From positions 1,798,001 to 1,862,000 of the forward strand of contig NZ_CP108070.1 in the NCBI RefSeq assembly GCF_036178845.1: a stretch of 64,000 nucleotides of DNA, written 5' to 3'. The notes beneath the pieces were generated by a model. It was given only the letters and a program-made list of their open reading frames with translations. It searched no databases and was not told where the DNA came from. Source of the stretch: Streptomyces sp. NBC_00271. Lineage in GTDB: Bacteria > Actinomycetota > Actinomycetes > Streptomycetales > Streptomycetaceae. The translations under genes were made by a program, and so were the position numbers. Position 1 is the stretch's first letter; the number at the start of each line of letters is the position of its first letter. Positions 26,587 to 35,761 of the stretch are shown here, one piece after another.

Positions 26587-29500
26587 TCACAGCTCCTTCG
26601 CGTAGGTGTCCTGGTACGCCGCCCTCCCTCCGAACACGTTGAGGCCGATGTGTCCGCTCGTGTACGTCGTGTCCGTCACGTCGATGATCCGCTCACCGTT
26701 GAGGAACACCTGGATGCGGTCGCCCTCGGTGAGGATGCGGACGGGGTAGGTCGTGCCGCGGCGGAGCAGGGCCGGGACGCGGGCGAGGGCGGCGCCGTCG
26801 TCGAAGAAGCCGTTGGCCTTGCCGACCAGGCGGATCACGCGTAGGTCGGGGTCGATGTTGAGGCAGTAGGCATCGGTGCCGTCGGAGGAGGCGCGCCAGA
26901 GGAGGGAGAGGGCGCCGCCTGTGTCCGGGTCGGGGCCGCCGAGCCGGACCAGGGTGGTGAGGTCGAAGTCCGCCGCCGTGCGGGACGAGATCGCGTTGGA
27001 GTCCTTGTCGAAGCTTCCGGCGCGGCCCGCGCTGTCCGTCGACCAGCGGCCGGCGGGGGTGATCGTCAACTTGTCGAGGTCCGAGCGGAATTCACCGCCG
27101 GTCGGGGCGGCCACCAGCGGCTTCACCCGATCCACCAGGCGGAAGGTGCTGTCCAGCTTGTGCACCTTGAGCGAGTCGATGTGCGCGGTGCCGCCCTTGG
27201 CGTAGAAGGCCATGCCGCTGGCGTCCGGCGTGGGGAAGATCAGGCTGGTCACGGCGGCCCGGCCGTCCGCGCCGAATGCCTCGACCGAGGACGAGTCGAC
27301 GTACACGTGCAGGGTCACGCGGCCGTCGGTCGTCTTCATCGGCGCGGTCGTGCGGCCCGCGAAGTACTGCGTGAAGTCGCTCAGACCCGATGCCGAGCGG
27401 TCCACGAACAGTTCCTGCGCCTCGGCGTCGTATCCGACTGTCGTGTGCTGGTCGTCGTCGGTCCGGAGCCGGAAGCCGATCTCCGTGGCGGTGCCGAGGG
27501 TGATCTCGGCCTCGATCTCATAGGCGATGCCAGTGACGCCCGCGAGCGGGTTCGCGGAGTCGGGGCCGACGGCGAGGTCCTTGCGAGTTGTGGTGGACGT
27601 GCGCAGCGTGACCAGCTCCGGGACCGGGCGCTGCGCCAGGCGTACGCCGTCGGCGGTGTCCGTGAGGGTCAGTTCGCGGGGGGTGCTCAGCTGGCCGTTC
27701 CAGCCGCCGGTCGGGGCGCTGAAGGGGTAGTCCCAGTTGCTCATCCAGCCGAGCCAGACGCGGCGGTCGTCGGGCAGACCGTAGAAGGACATAGCGGCGT
27801 AGTAGTCACGGCCGGAGTCGGCGCGCAGGACCGTGCCGGCCTTCTGGTCGGGAGTGAAACCGGTGCCGTTCCACTCACCCGTGAAGTACTGGGCGGCCGA
27901 GCCGTTCGTGGCGCGTACGGCACCGGTGCTCAGCGTGAGGACCCACTTCACCTTGTCCTTGTCGCCGTCGACCGGCAGCGGGAAGAAGTCGGGGCACTCC
28001 CAGACGCCGGGCGTGGCCCAGTCGCCGTAGCCGAAGGAGCTGACCTGGGTCCAGGTGAGGAGGTCGGCGGAGGTGAAGAAGCGGATGTGGTCGCCGCCGG
28101 AGACGACCATCAGCCACTGGTCGTGAGCCTCGTCACGGATGACCTTCGGGTCGCGGAAGGTCCAGCCGGCGTCGGGGCCTCCCGGGTTCTGCACGGCCGG
28201 GGTCGAGCCGCCATGCCACTGCCACGAGCGGCCCTTGTCCTTGCTGTAGGCGATGCGCACGCTGGCGTTTCCGCCCGGCTTGTCCGGGTGGTAGCTGGTG
28301 TAGTACGCGATCAGGCCCGAGCCGCCGTCGAAGAGGCCGGAGGTGTCGTCGGCGTCGACGATCGCCGAGCCCGACCAGCAGTTGCCGTAGGCGTTCCAGG
28401 GCAGGGCGATCGGCAGGGCCTGCCAGTGGACGAGGTCGGTGCTGACCGCGTGCGCCCAGCGGCCCTGGTCCTGGTGGAAGAGGTGGTATTCGCCGTCGTA
28501 GTAGACCAGGCCGTTGGGGTCGCTGGTGGAGCCGGTGAGCTGGGAGTAGTGGTACGTGGGGCGGTACGGCTCGGTGAAGTAGTCGGCGGTGCTGCGGATC
28601 TCGACGTTCTGAAAGTACGACGCCCCGTGCGCGGCCGCGGTGCCGACGGTGGCGCCCGTGGTTCGGGATATGCGGGTCTTGAGCGCCCGTACGCCGTCCA
28701 GGTACACCTCGATCGTCCTGCTCGTCGCTCGGGCCTCGACGCGATAGGTGCCGCCGGACGCGATGCGCCGGACCGGGCCGGAGGCGGAGGCGAGGCGGGC
28801 GCCGGAGGAGCGGTCCAGCAGGACGACGGCGTTGCGGCCGGCTTCCAGGCGGGCTTCGTAGCCGCCGGAGCCGTTCGCGGACGCGCGCAGGACGAGACCG
28901 GCAGAGGAGGAGGGGCCGCCGGGTGTGATGTCGGCTCTCGCCACCAGGTCGCCGTCGGTGAAGGGGGTCGTGCGCAGGCCGTTCTCGCCGCGGATGCCGC
29001 GCAGGTCGGGGGTCCAGGTGCCGGAGCGGGCCGTCCAGCCCTGGAGGCCGGTGGCGAGGTCGGCCGCGGCGATGTTCTCGAAGGACACCGCTCCGGCCGA
29101 TGCCGTGACGGCGAGTCGGCCTTTGGTGTGGGTGGAGTCCTGGGCGGTGATGACGGGGCTGTAGCCGTCGGGAGAGAGGAAGTTGGTCTGCCAGTGCACG
29201 CGCAGTTCGTCGTGTTCGGCTTCGATGCGCAGGCGGTAGACCGTGTCGGCCTTGATGGTGGTCGCGTAGGTGCTGAGCGTGACGTTGCCGTCGATGCGGT
29301 AGAGCCTCAGCGTGCCCTGGTCCGCGTCGACTTGGACGCCGTAGCCGAGCGTGGCCGTGGCGTCGGTGCGCACCAGCAGTGAGGCGATGGCGGAGGCGTC
29401 GTGCAGGAGCAGGTCGGCCTGGAGCGCGGTGTCGTAGGTCTTGGTCGTGGTGATGGCGCGGGCGGTGGCTTTCTGGGTTGGGGCCGCGCGCCAGCCCAGC

Positions 29501-30156
29501 GGACTCGCCGTCCAGGTGCCGCCGCTCGTGGTCCAGCCGGTGAGGTTGGTGGTGACTGAGGAGAGGGAGGGCGGGCCGAAGGTGACCGTGCCGCCCTGGG
29601 CGAGCAGGCCCACCGAGCCGGTGTCGTGGCGGTGGGCCTCGATGTGGAGGAGCCGCTTGCCGTCGACATGCACCGTCAGCTCGGATCCGTCGACTGCCAC
29701 TTCGAGGTCATAGGGTCTTGCGGTCCGCGCGCCCGGCAGCGGCGCGGTGGCGAGTGTGTCGCCGCCGGCCAGGTCGTAGAGCCGTATGCGGGCGCGGCCG
29801 GGGTCGAGGGCGACCGCGTATCCGGTCGAGCCGTCCAGGGCTGCCCGGAACACCAACGCGCCTACGGCGGAGGAGGAATGGGCCGTGACGCGGGCCGCGT
29901 ACGTGCCCTTGGCCGCGAGTTGCTGCTCGGACAGGGCGAGGGCGGGCCCGCGACGGCCGGCGGTCGCCTTCTGGCCGCCGTCGGAGGTGCGGGTCCAGGT
30001 GCCGGTGACGGGGATGGGGTCGGGAATCGGGGTGGCGGCGGGCGTCGCTCCGGCGTCGCTCGGGGCGGCCTGTGCTGCGGGGAGGATGCCTCCGAGAGGC
30101 AGCAGGGTGGCGGCGGTTCCTCCGGCGAGCAGGAGGGTACGGCGGGACACGCTCAT
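26587..30156 (-). CDS. Secreted multidomain GH32 enzyme (levanase/fructan hydrolase-like)
   Basis: 1189 residues from ATG 30156 (preceded by AGGAG). It has a twin-arginine signal peptide (SVSRRTLLLAGG, cleavage near AQAAPSD), so export is folded through Tat. Residues about 35-525 contain three concanavalin/LamG-like beta-sandwich repeats (each begins with a TW-type strand and ends in a FENI/YFQNV-type strand). The GH32 catalytic core has SDPNG (nucleophile Asp546), FRDPKV (Asp669) and WECPDFF (acid/base Glu720), then the GH32 beta-sandwich and a fourth similar module at the C-terminus. It hydrolyses beta-fructans outside the cell. It is the last gene of the minus-strand fructan locus, separated from the upstream GH32 by a hairpin. 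Confidence 0.9.
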   Translation of the reverse strand: MSVSRRTLLLAGGTAATLLPLGGILPAAQAAPSDAGATPAATPIPDPIPVTGTWTRTSDGGQKATAGRRGPALALSEQQLAAKGTYAARVTAHSSSAVGALVFRAALDGSTGYAVALDPGRARIRLYDLAGGDTLATAPLPGARTARPYDLEVAVDGSELTVHVDGKRLLHIEAHRHDTGSVGLLAQGGTVTFGPPSLSSVTTNLTGWTTSGGTWTASPLGWRAAPTQKATARAITTTKTYDTALQADLLLHDASAIASLLVRTDATATLGYGVQVDADQGTLRLYRIDGNVTLSTYATTIKADTVYRLRIEAEHDELRVHWQTNFLSPDGYSPVITAQDSTHTKGRLAVTASAGAVSFENIAAADLATGLQGWTARSGTWTPDLRGIRGENGLRTTPFTDGDLVARADITPGGPSSSAGLVLRASANGSGGYEARLEAGRNAVVLLDRSSGARLASASGPVRRIASGGTYRVEARATSRTIEVYLDGVRALKTRISRTTGATVGTAAAHGASYFQNVEIRSTADYFTEPYRPTYHYSQLTGSTSDPNGLVYYDGEYHLFHQDQGRWAHAVSTDLVHWQALPIALPWNAYGNCWSGSAIVDADDTSGLFDGGSGLIAYYTSYHPDKPGGNASVRIAYSKDKGRSWQWHGGSTPAVQNPGGPDAGWTFRDPKVIRDEAHDQWLMVVSGGDHIRFFTSADLLTWTQVSSFGYGDWATPGVWECPDFFPLPVDGDKDKVKWVLTLSTGAVRATNGSAAQYFTGEWNGTGFTPDQKAGTVLRADSGRDYYAAMSFYGLPDDRRVWLGWMSNWDYPFSAPTGGWNGQLSTPRELTLTDTADGVRLAQRPVPELVTLRTSTTTRKDLAVGPDSANPLAGVTGIAYEIEAEITLGTATEIGFRLRTDDDQHTTVGYDAEAQELFVDRSASGLSDFTQYFAGRTTAPMKTTDGRVTLHVYVDSSSVEAFGADGRAAVTSLIFPTPDASGMAFYAKGGTAHIDSLKVHKLDSTFRLVDRVKPLVAAPTGGEFRSDLDKLTITPAGRWSTDSAGRAGSFDKDSNAISSRTAADFDLTTLVRLGGPDPDTGGALSLLWRASSDGTDAYCLNIDPDLRVIRLVGKANGFFDDGAALARVPALLRRGTTYPVRILTEGDRIQVFLNGERIIDVTDTTYTSGHIGLNVFGGRAAYQDTYAKEL

Positions 30157-30186
30157 GGCAGCTCCTGAGGAGAGCAGGGGAGGGTG

Positions 30187-30227
30187 GGCCACGGCCCGGG
30201 GGGACGTCCACCCCGCGGGCCGTGGCC
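30187..30227 (-). terminator. Intercistronic hairpin between the two GH32 genes
   Basis: Arms GGCCACGGCCCG (30187-30198) and CGGGCCGTGGCC (30216-30227), with a further GGGG/CCCC pairing inside. It lies just after the cytoplasmic GH32 stop (30241), so it may partly terminate the operon and reduce or separate levanase expression. Confidence 0.55.
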
Positions 30228-30240
30228 GTGTGTAAGACCG

Positions 30241-31773
30241 TCACGGCCAGAGCGGCCGGGGTCCGTTGGTGAAGGCCGACGCCATCTGCCAGGCGTCGAA
30301 CCGCTCCAGGGCCACCTCGCCGTCGGCGCCGATACCGACGCCTACGGCCTCGTCCGGGCGGGTGGGGTAGATGCGGGCGGTGAGGGCACGCCCGTTGGCG
30401 AAGACCTCCAGTGCGGAGTGGTCGACGAGGACGCGCAGGTCGACCCGCCCGTCAGTGCCCAACGGCAGTTCGCCGTAACGGGGTTCGGTGTCGACCGTCG
30501 GGTCGAGGCTGCTGGTCTCGCGGTGCAGGCGGAGGGTGCCGCCCGTTCCGTCCTGCGCCCTGCTCACCTCCACGACCGTGCGTTCCGCGCCGTCCGGTGT
30601 CTCGCGGATCACGAGCCGGGCGGTCGCTCCGGGAGCGAGACGCAGGGTCGTCTCGATGTCCAGCTGGTCCCCGCGCACGGCGGGCAGCCGGGTGTACCGG
30701 TCGGCCTGCCGGCCCGGAGCCACCTCTACGCGCTCCCGCCGCAGCTCGGTCAGCTCCGGCGCCGGGGCCTGATGCAGGCCGCCGTCCGTGGCGAGCGTGA
30801 CGACCCTCGGCAGGGACATCACGCCGCACCAGCCGACCTGCGCGTTCGCCTCGTCCGTCCGTCCCTCCTGGAGCCAGCCGAACATGATGCGGCGGCCGTG
30901 CTCGTCGCGAGTGGACTGGGGGGCGTAGAAGTAGCGTCCGCCGTAGTCGAGGCGGTGGAGGGCGGTCGGGTTGAAGGTGTCGCCCTGGTAGCGGCCGGTC
31001 CAGTACAGGGGGTGGTGGGTGGTGCCCTCGTCCCAGGCGGAGAAGACCAGGACGTCGGTGCTGTCGGCCTCCTCGTCCTCGCCGAGCCGGAAGAGGTCGA
31101 CGCACTCCCACATCGTGCCGGTCCAGTCGAGCTCGCCCTGGTTCTGCGAGGCGTCGCCGGTCAGCAGGGGGCCGACGTAGCGCCAGCTGCGCAGGTCGTC
31201 GGATTCGTACAGGAAGGCCGTTCCGCCGACGCCCCGGATGCCCGAGCCCACCAGCTGGCGCCACACCTGGCCCTCCCGCCAGACGCAGTGGTCGCGGAAG
31301 GCCGTGATGTCGACGCCCTCGGGCGGGGCGGTGATGACCGGGTTGGCCTGGTCTTTGGTCCAGTACCGCAGGTCGGCCGATCCCCTGGCCACGCAGGGGA
31401 GTTCGTGGTCTCCGTGCCTGCCCGAGTAGACGAGCGTCGGCACTCCCCCGTCGTCCACCAGGACACCGGACCAACAGCCATCGCGGTCCGGGCCGTCCGA
31501 GCCTGGCATCAGGGCGACTGGCTCATCGGCCCAGTACACGAGGTCGGTACTGGTGGCGTGGCCCCAGTGGATGCGGTGGTGGGCGGCGGCGAGCGGGTTG
31601 TACTGGTAGAAGAGGTGGTAGACGCCGTTCCAGTGACTCAGCCCGTTGGGGTCGTTGAGCCAGCCGCCGGGCGAGGTGAAGTGGAAGCGGGGGCGGTGGG
31701 GGTCGCGCAGGGCGCGTTCAGCCAGCCCCTCGGCGACGGGAGTGCCGGAGGGGAGGGTGAGGTCGTGGGTCAT
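30241..31773 (-). CDS. Cytoplasmic GH32 beta-fructosidase (sucrose/fructo-oligosaccharide hydrolase)
   Basis: 510 residues without a signal peptide. GGWLNDPNG holds the nucleophile Asp41. AFRDH holds the transition-state Asp160; the usual RDP is RDH here. WECVDLF holds the acid/base Glu222. A C-terminal GH32 beta-sandwich contains HSALEVFANG. It releases fructose from sucrose or imported fructo-oligosaccharides. Its ATG overlaps the stop of the upstream ABC ATPase gene (ATGA), so translation is coupled and the substrate probably comes through that importer. Confidence 0.9.
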   Translation of the reverse strand: MTHDLTLPSGTPVAEGLAERALRDPHRPRFHFTSPGGWLNDPNGLSHWNGVYHLFYQYNPLAAAHHRIHWGHATSTDLVYWADEPVALMPGSDGPDRDGCWSGVLVDDGGVPTLVYSGRHGDHELPCVARGSADLRYWTKDQANPVITAPPEGVDITAFRDHCVWREGQVWRQLVGSGIRGVGGTAFLYESDDLRSWRYVGPLLTGDASQNQGELDWTGTMWECVDLFRLGEDEEADSTDVLVFSAWDEGTTHHPLYWTGRYQGDTFNPTALHRLDYGGRYFYAPQSTRDEHGRRIMFGWLQEGRTDEANAQVGWCGVMSLPRVVTLATDGGLHQAPAPELTELRRERVEVAPGRQADRYTRLPAVRGDQLDIETTLRLAPGATARLVIRETPDGAERTVVEVSRAQDGTGGTLRLHRETSSLDPTVDTEPRYGELPLGTDGRVDLRVLVDHSALEVFANGRALTARIYPTRPDEAVGVGIGADGEVALERFDAWQMASAFTNGPRPLWP

Positions 31774-32809
31774 GCGGCGGTGGTCTCCGCTTTCTCGGTG
31801 TCGTCGGTGGCCTCGTCGTCCGGCCGGTCGGTGGCCTTGAGGACGCGGCGGGCGATGTCGGAGGCGGGTGCGCGCAGGTGGCAGCGCACCCAGTGGGGTT
31901 GTCCGTCGTTCTCGCCGACGATGTGGCGGACGGGTTCGGTGCGGCTGCACGCGCCGTCGTCGCCGTAGGGGCAGGACGTGGGGTTGAGGATCGCCTCGCG
32001 GAGCCTGGCGCGCTCGACGGGGTCGTAGCTGCCGGCCCGTTCGGGGTCGGGTACGGCGGACAGCAGCAGGCGGGTGTAGGGGTGGGCGGGGGCGTCCATG
32101 ACGGCCAGTGCGTCGCCGCCCTCGACGAGTTCGCCGGCGAACATGACCATCGTGGTGTCCGCGAGGTAGCGGGCGGAGCCCAGGTCGTGGGTGATGTAGA
32201 GCATGGCGATGTTCCGCTCGTCGCGCAGGCGCCGCATCAGGTTGAGCACGCCGACGCGCACGGAGACGTCCAGCATCGACGTCGGTTCGTCGGCCAGGAT
32301 GAGGCGCGGTTCCACCGCCAACGCGCGAGCGATGGAGACACGCTGACGCTGGCCGCCGGAGAGTTCGTGCGGGTAGGACTGGAGCATGTCCTCGGTCAGG
32401 CCGACCGTTTCTATCAGCTCGCGCAGCGCCTCTGGTGTGGCGGAGTGGCCGTGCAGGACGAGGGCCCGGGTGAGGAAGTGCTCGATGCGGTGGACGGGGT
32501 TGAGTGAGCCGAAGGGGTCCTGGAAGACCATCTGGACCTTGCGGCGGTACGCCCGTGATGCCCGGCGCGGCTCGGTGCGCAGGATGTCCTGGCCGTCGAG
32601 CAGTACCTGTCCGGCGGAGGGCTGTTCGAGGCGGGCGAGGCAGCGGGCGATGGTGGACTTGCCGCTGCCGGACTCGCCGACCAGGGCGGTGATCCGGCCG
32701 GCCGGCAGGTCGAAGGACACGTCGTTGACGGCACGGACGCGGCGCCGGGAGAAGACGGTGCCGACCTGGAAGTCCTTGGTCAGACCGCGTACGGACAGCA
32801 GGGGCTGGG

Positions 32810-32813
<4 letters not shown>
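31770..32813 (-). CDS. Opp-type ABC importer, ATP-binding protein 2 (OppF-like)
   Basis: 347 residues. Walker A is VGESGSGKS, signature LSGGQRQRV, Walker B LILADEPTSMLD and H-loop ITHD. A Cys-bearing C-terminal oligopeptide/dipeptide-transporter extension (SCPYGDDGACSRTEP) is seen in OppD/OppF. It overlaps the OppD-like gene upstream and the GH32 gene downstream by 4 bp each (ATGA), so it is translationally coupled on both sides. It energises uptake with its partner ATPase at 32810-33763. Confidence 0.93.
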
Positions 32814-33763
<950 letters not shown>

Positions 33764-33766
33764 GGC

Positions 33767-34687
33767 TCAGCCCCTCCTCTCACGTCGGGCACGGCGGTTG
33801 CGCAGCCTCGGGTTGGTGATCTCGTCGACCGCGTAGTTGACCAGCGCGAGCGCGAAGGCGACGAGCGCGATGCACAGTCCGGAGGGCACGAAGGCCCACC
33901 ACGTGCCGGTCATCAGCGCGCCGTCGTTGCTGGCCCAGTACAGGTTGGTGCCCCAGCTGACGACGCTGCTGTCGCCGAGGCCGAGGAACTCCAGGCCGGC
34001 CTGGGCGCCGATGCCGAAGATCACGCAGCCGAGCAGCGTGGTCATCACCACGGACGCCATGTTGGGCAGGATCTCGAGGAACATGATCCGCAGCGGGCGC
34101 TCCCCGGTGACGACGGCCGCGGCCACGAAGTCCTTGCCCCGGATCGACTTGGCCTGCGCCCGCAGGACCCGGGCCGAGCCCGCCCAGCCGGTGACGACGA
34201 GCACCAGGATCACGGTGGAGGTCCCGGGCGGCAGGAACGCGGCCAGGATGATGAGCAGCGGCAGGCCAGGCAGCAGCAGGAAGACGTTGGTGACCAGGGT
34301 CAGCGCGTCGTCGACGATGCGGCCGAAGTACGCGGCGGCGAGGCCGACGACGATGGCGACGCCCGTCGCCACGAGCCCCACGGTGAACCCGACGAAGAGC
34401 GAACTGCGCGCACCCCACAGGGTGAGGGCGAGCACATCCTGACCCTTGGCGGTCGTACCGAGCCAGTGTGCGGCCGAGGGGGCCTGACTGCCCGTGGAGT
34501 TGATGAGCGACGGGTCGCCCGGTGCGAGGACGGGTGCGAGCAGGGCCAGCAGCGCGAAGACGGCGAGCAGGATCAGACCGGTCAACGCCTTCTTGCTGTC
34601 GATGAGCTGGCGCACCAGTCCGCGTCGGCGGGAGGTGCGTGCGGGGGTGGTCGGCGTGGTGGCCGTCGCGATCTCGATGGCGGTCAT
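33767..34687 (-). CDS. Opp-type ABC importer, permease 2 (OppC-like)
   Basis: 306 residues. A cytoplasmic N-terminal tail precedes about six membrane helices (LTGLILLAVFALLALLAPVL, then SLFVGFTVGLVATGVAIVVG). The EAA-type loop reads RGKDFVAAAVVTGERPLRIM, contacting the ATPases. The N-terminal OppC_N-like segment is present. ATG 34687. It forms the channel with the permease at 34702-35679; the 14-bp spacing supports one operon. Confidence 0.92.
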   Translation of the reverse strand: MTAIEIATATTPTTPARTSRRRGLVRQLIDSKKALTGLILLAVFALLALLAPVLAPGDPSLINSTGSQAPSAAHWLGTTAKGQDVLALTLWGARSSLFVGFTVGLVATGVAIVVGLAAAYFGRIVDDALTLVTNVFLLLPGLPLLIILAAFLPPGTSTVILVLVVTGWAGSARVLRAQAKSIRGKDFVAAAVVTGERPLRIMFLEILPNMASVVMTTLLGCVIFGIGAQAGLEFLGLGDSSVVSWGTNLYWASNDGALMTGTWWAFVPSGLCIALVAFALALVNYAVDEITNPRLRNRRARRERRG

Positions 34688-34701
34688 GTCGGCAGCCCCC
34701 T

Positions 34702-35679
34702 TCAGCGGACGCGGACGCGCGGGTCGAGGCGGACGTAGACGAGGTCGACGAGGAAGTTCGCGATCAGCACCGCCGCCGTGATCGTCAGGAAGATGCCCTG
34801 CATCAGCGGGTAGTCCAGGCCCTGGACGGCCATCAGCAGCTGGTAGCCGATGCCGGGGTAGGCGAACACGACCTCGGTGAGCAGCGCGCCGCCGACGACG
34901 AAGCCGAGCGCCATGCCGAAGTTGGTGACGGAGGGGAGCAGCGCGTTGCGGGCGGCGTAGCGGAACATGATCCGCGAGGGGCTGAGCCCCTTCGCCTCGG
35001 CCATGGTGATGTAGTCCTCGGCCGCAGTGGCGATCATGGTGTTGCGCATGCCGAGCATCCAGCCGCCGATGGAGACCAGCACGATGGTCAGCGCGGGCAG
35101 CACCAGGTGGGTGGCGACGTTGGAGAGGAATTCGCCGTTGAAGCCGGGGGTCAGTCCGACGTCGTAGGCGTGCCGCATGGGGAACCAGCCGAGGCTCACC
35201 CCGAACAGGTACAGCGCGCCCATGGCCAGCCAGAAGTAGGGGAACGAGCCGACGAAGATCAGCAGGGGCGGGAAGGCGGAGTCGAGGACGCCGCCGCGCC
35301 GCCAGGCGGCGACGATGCCGAGCAGGTTGCCGAGCACGGCCGCGATGACGAGCGCGACGCCACCGAGGAGCAGGGTCCAGCCGATCTGCGAGCCGATCAC
35401 GTCGGTGACCGGGGTGGGGAAGCGGGTGATGGAGATGCCGAGGTCGCCGGTGAAGACGCTCTTGATGTAGCTGAGGTACTGCTCCCACAGGGGGCGGTGG
35501 TCGAGGCCGAAGAGTTTCCGCAACTGGGCTATCTGGTCGGGCTGCATCGTGCCCTGGGCCTGCGCGAACATCCGGGAGACCGGGTCGCCCGGCATGAAGC
35601 GCGGGAGCACGAAGTTCAGGGTGAGGGAGGCCCAGAAGGCGAGCAGATAGAACCCCAGGTTGCGCAGGATGAGACGCAC
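34702..35679 (-). CDS. Opp-type ABC importer, permease 1 (OppB-like)
   Basis: 325 residues starting at GTG 35679 (preceded by AGGAGCACGACCC). It has six predicted helices (NLGFYLLAFWASLTLNFVLP, LLLGGVALVIAAVLGNLLGI and others) and the PRFMPGDP segment typical of OppB/DppB. The coupling loop reads AEAKGLSPSRIMFRYAARNA. Its partner is the OppC-like gene 14 bp downstream. The hairpin at 35723-35750 separates it from the binding-protein gene. Confidence 0.92.
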   Translation of the reverse strand: MRLILRNLGFYLLAFWASLTLNFVLPRFMPGDPVSRMFAQAQGTMQPDQIAQLRKLFGLDHRPLWEQYLSYIKSVFTGDLGISITRFPTPVTDVIGSQIGWTLLLGGVALVIAAVLGNLLGIVAAWRRGGVLDSAFPPLLIFVGSFPYFWLAMGALYLFGVSLGWFPMRHAYDVGLTPGFNGEFLSNVATHLVLPALTIVLVSIGGWMLGMRNTMIATAAEDYITMAEAKGLSPSRIMFRYAARNALLPSVTNFGMALGFVVGGALLTEVVFAYPGIGYQLLMAVQGLDYPLMQGIFLTITAAVLIANFLVDLVYVRLDPRVRVR

Positions 35680-35722
35680 GGGTCGTGCTCCTGTCGTAGG
35701 GGGTGCGGGGGTGCGGTGGGGA

Positions 35723-35750
35723 GCGGCCGTCCGGGGAGGAGGACGGCCGC
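35723..35750 (-). terminator. Hairpin after the binding-protein gene (partial terminator/stabiliser)
   Basis: GCGGCCGTCC and GGACGGCCGC (10-bp perfect arms, 8-base loop) lie between the solute-binding-protein stop (35762) and the permease start (35679). Such intercistronic hairpins often leave the binding protein in excess over the membrane components. Confidence 0.6.
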
Positions 35751-35761
35751 CGATCCGTGCG

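Noticed and set aside
27160..29382. 740-codon plus-strand open frame
   Set aside because: It lies entirely opposite the GH32 gene, whose catalytic motifs are intact; the antisense translation has no recognisable domain.
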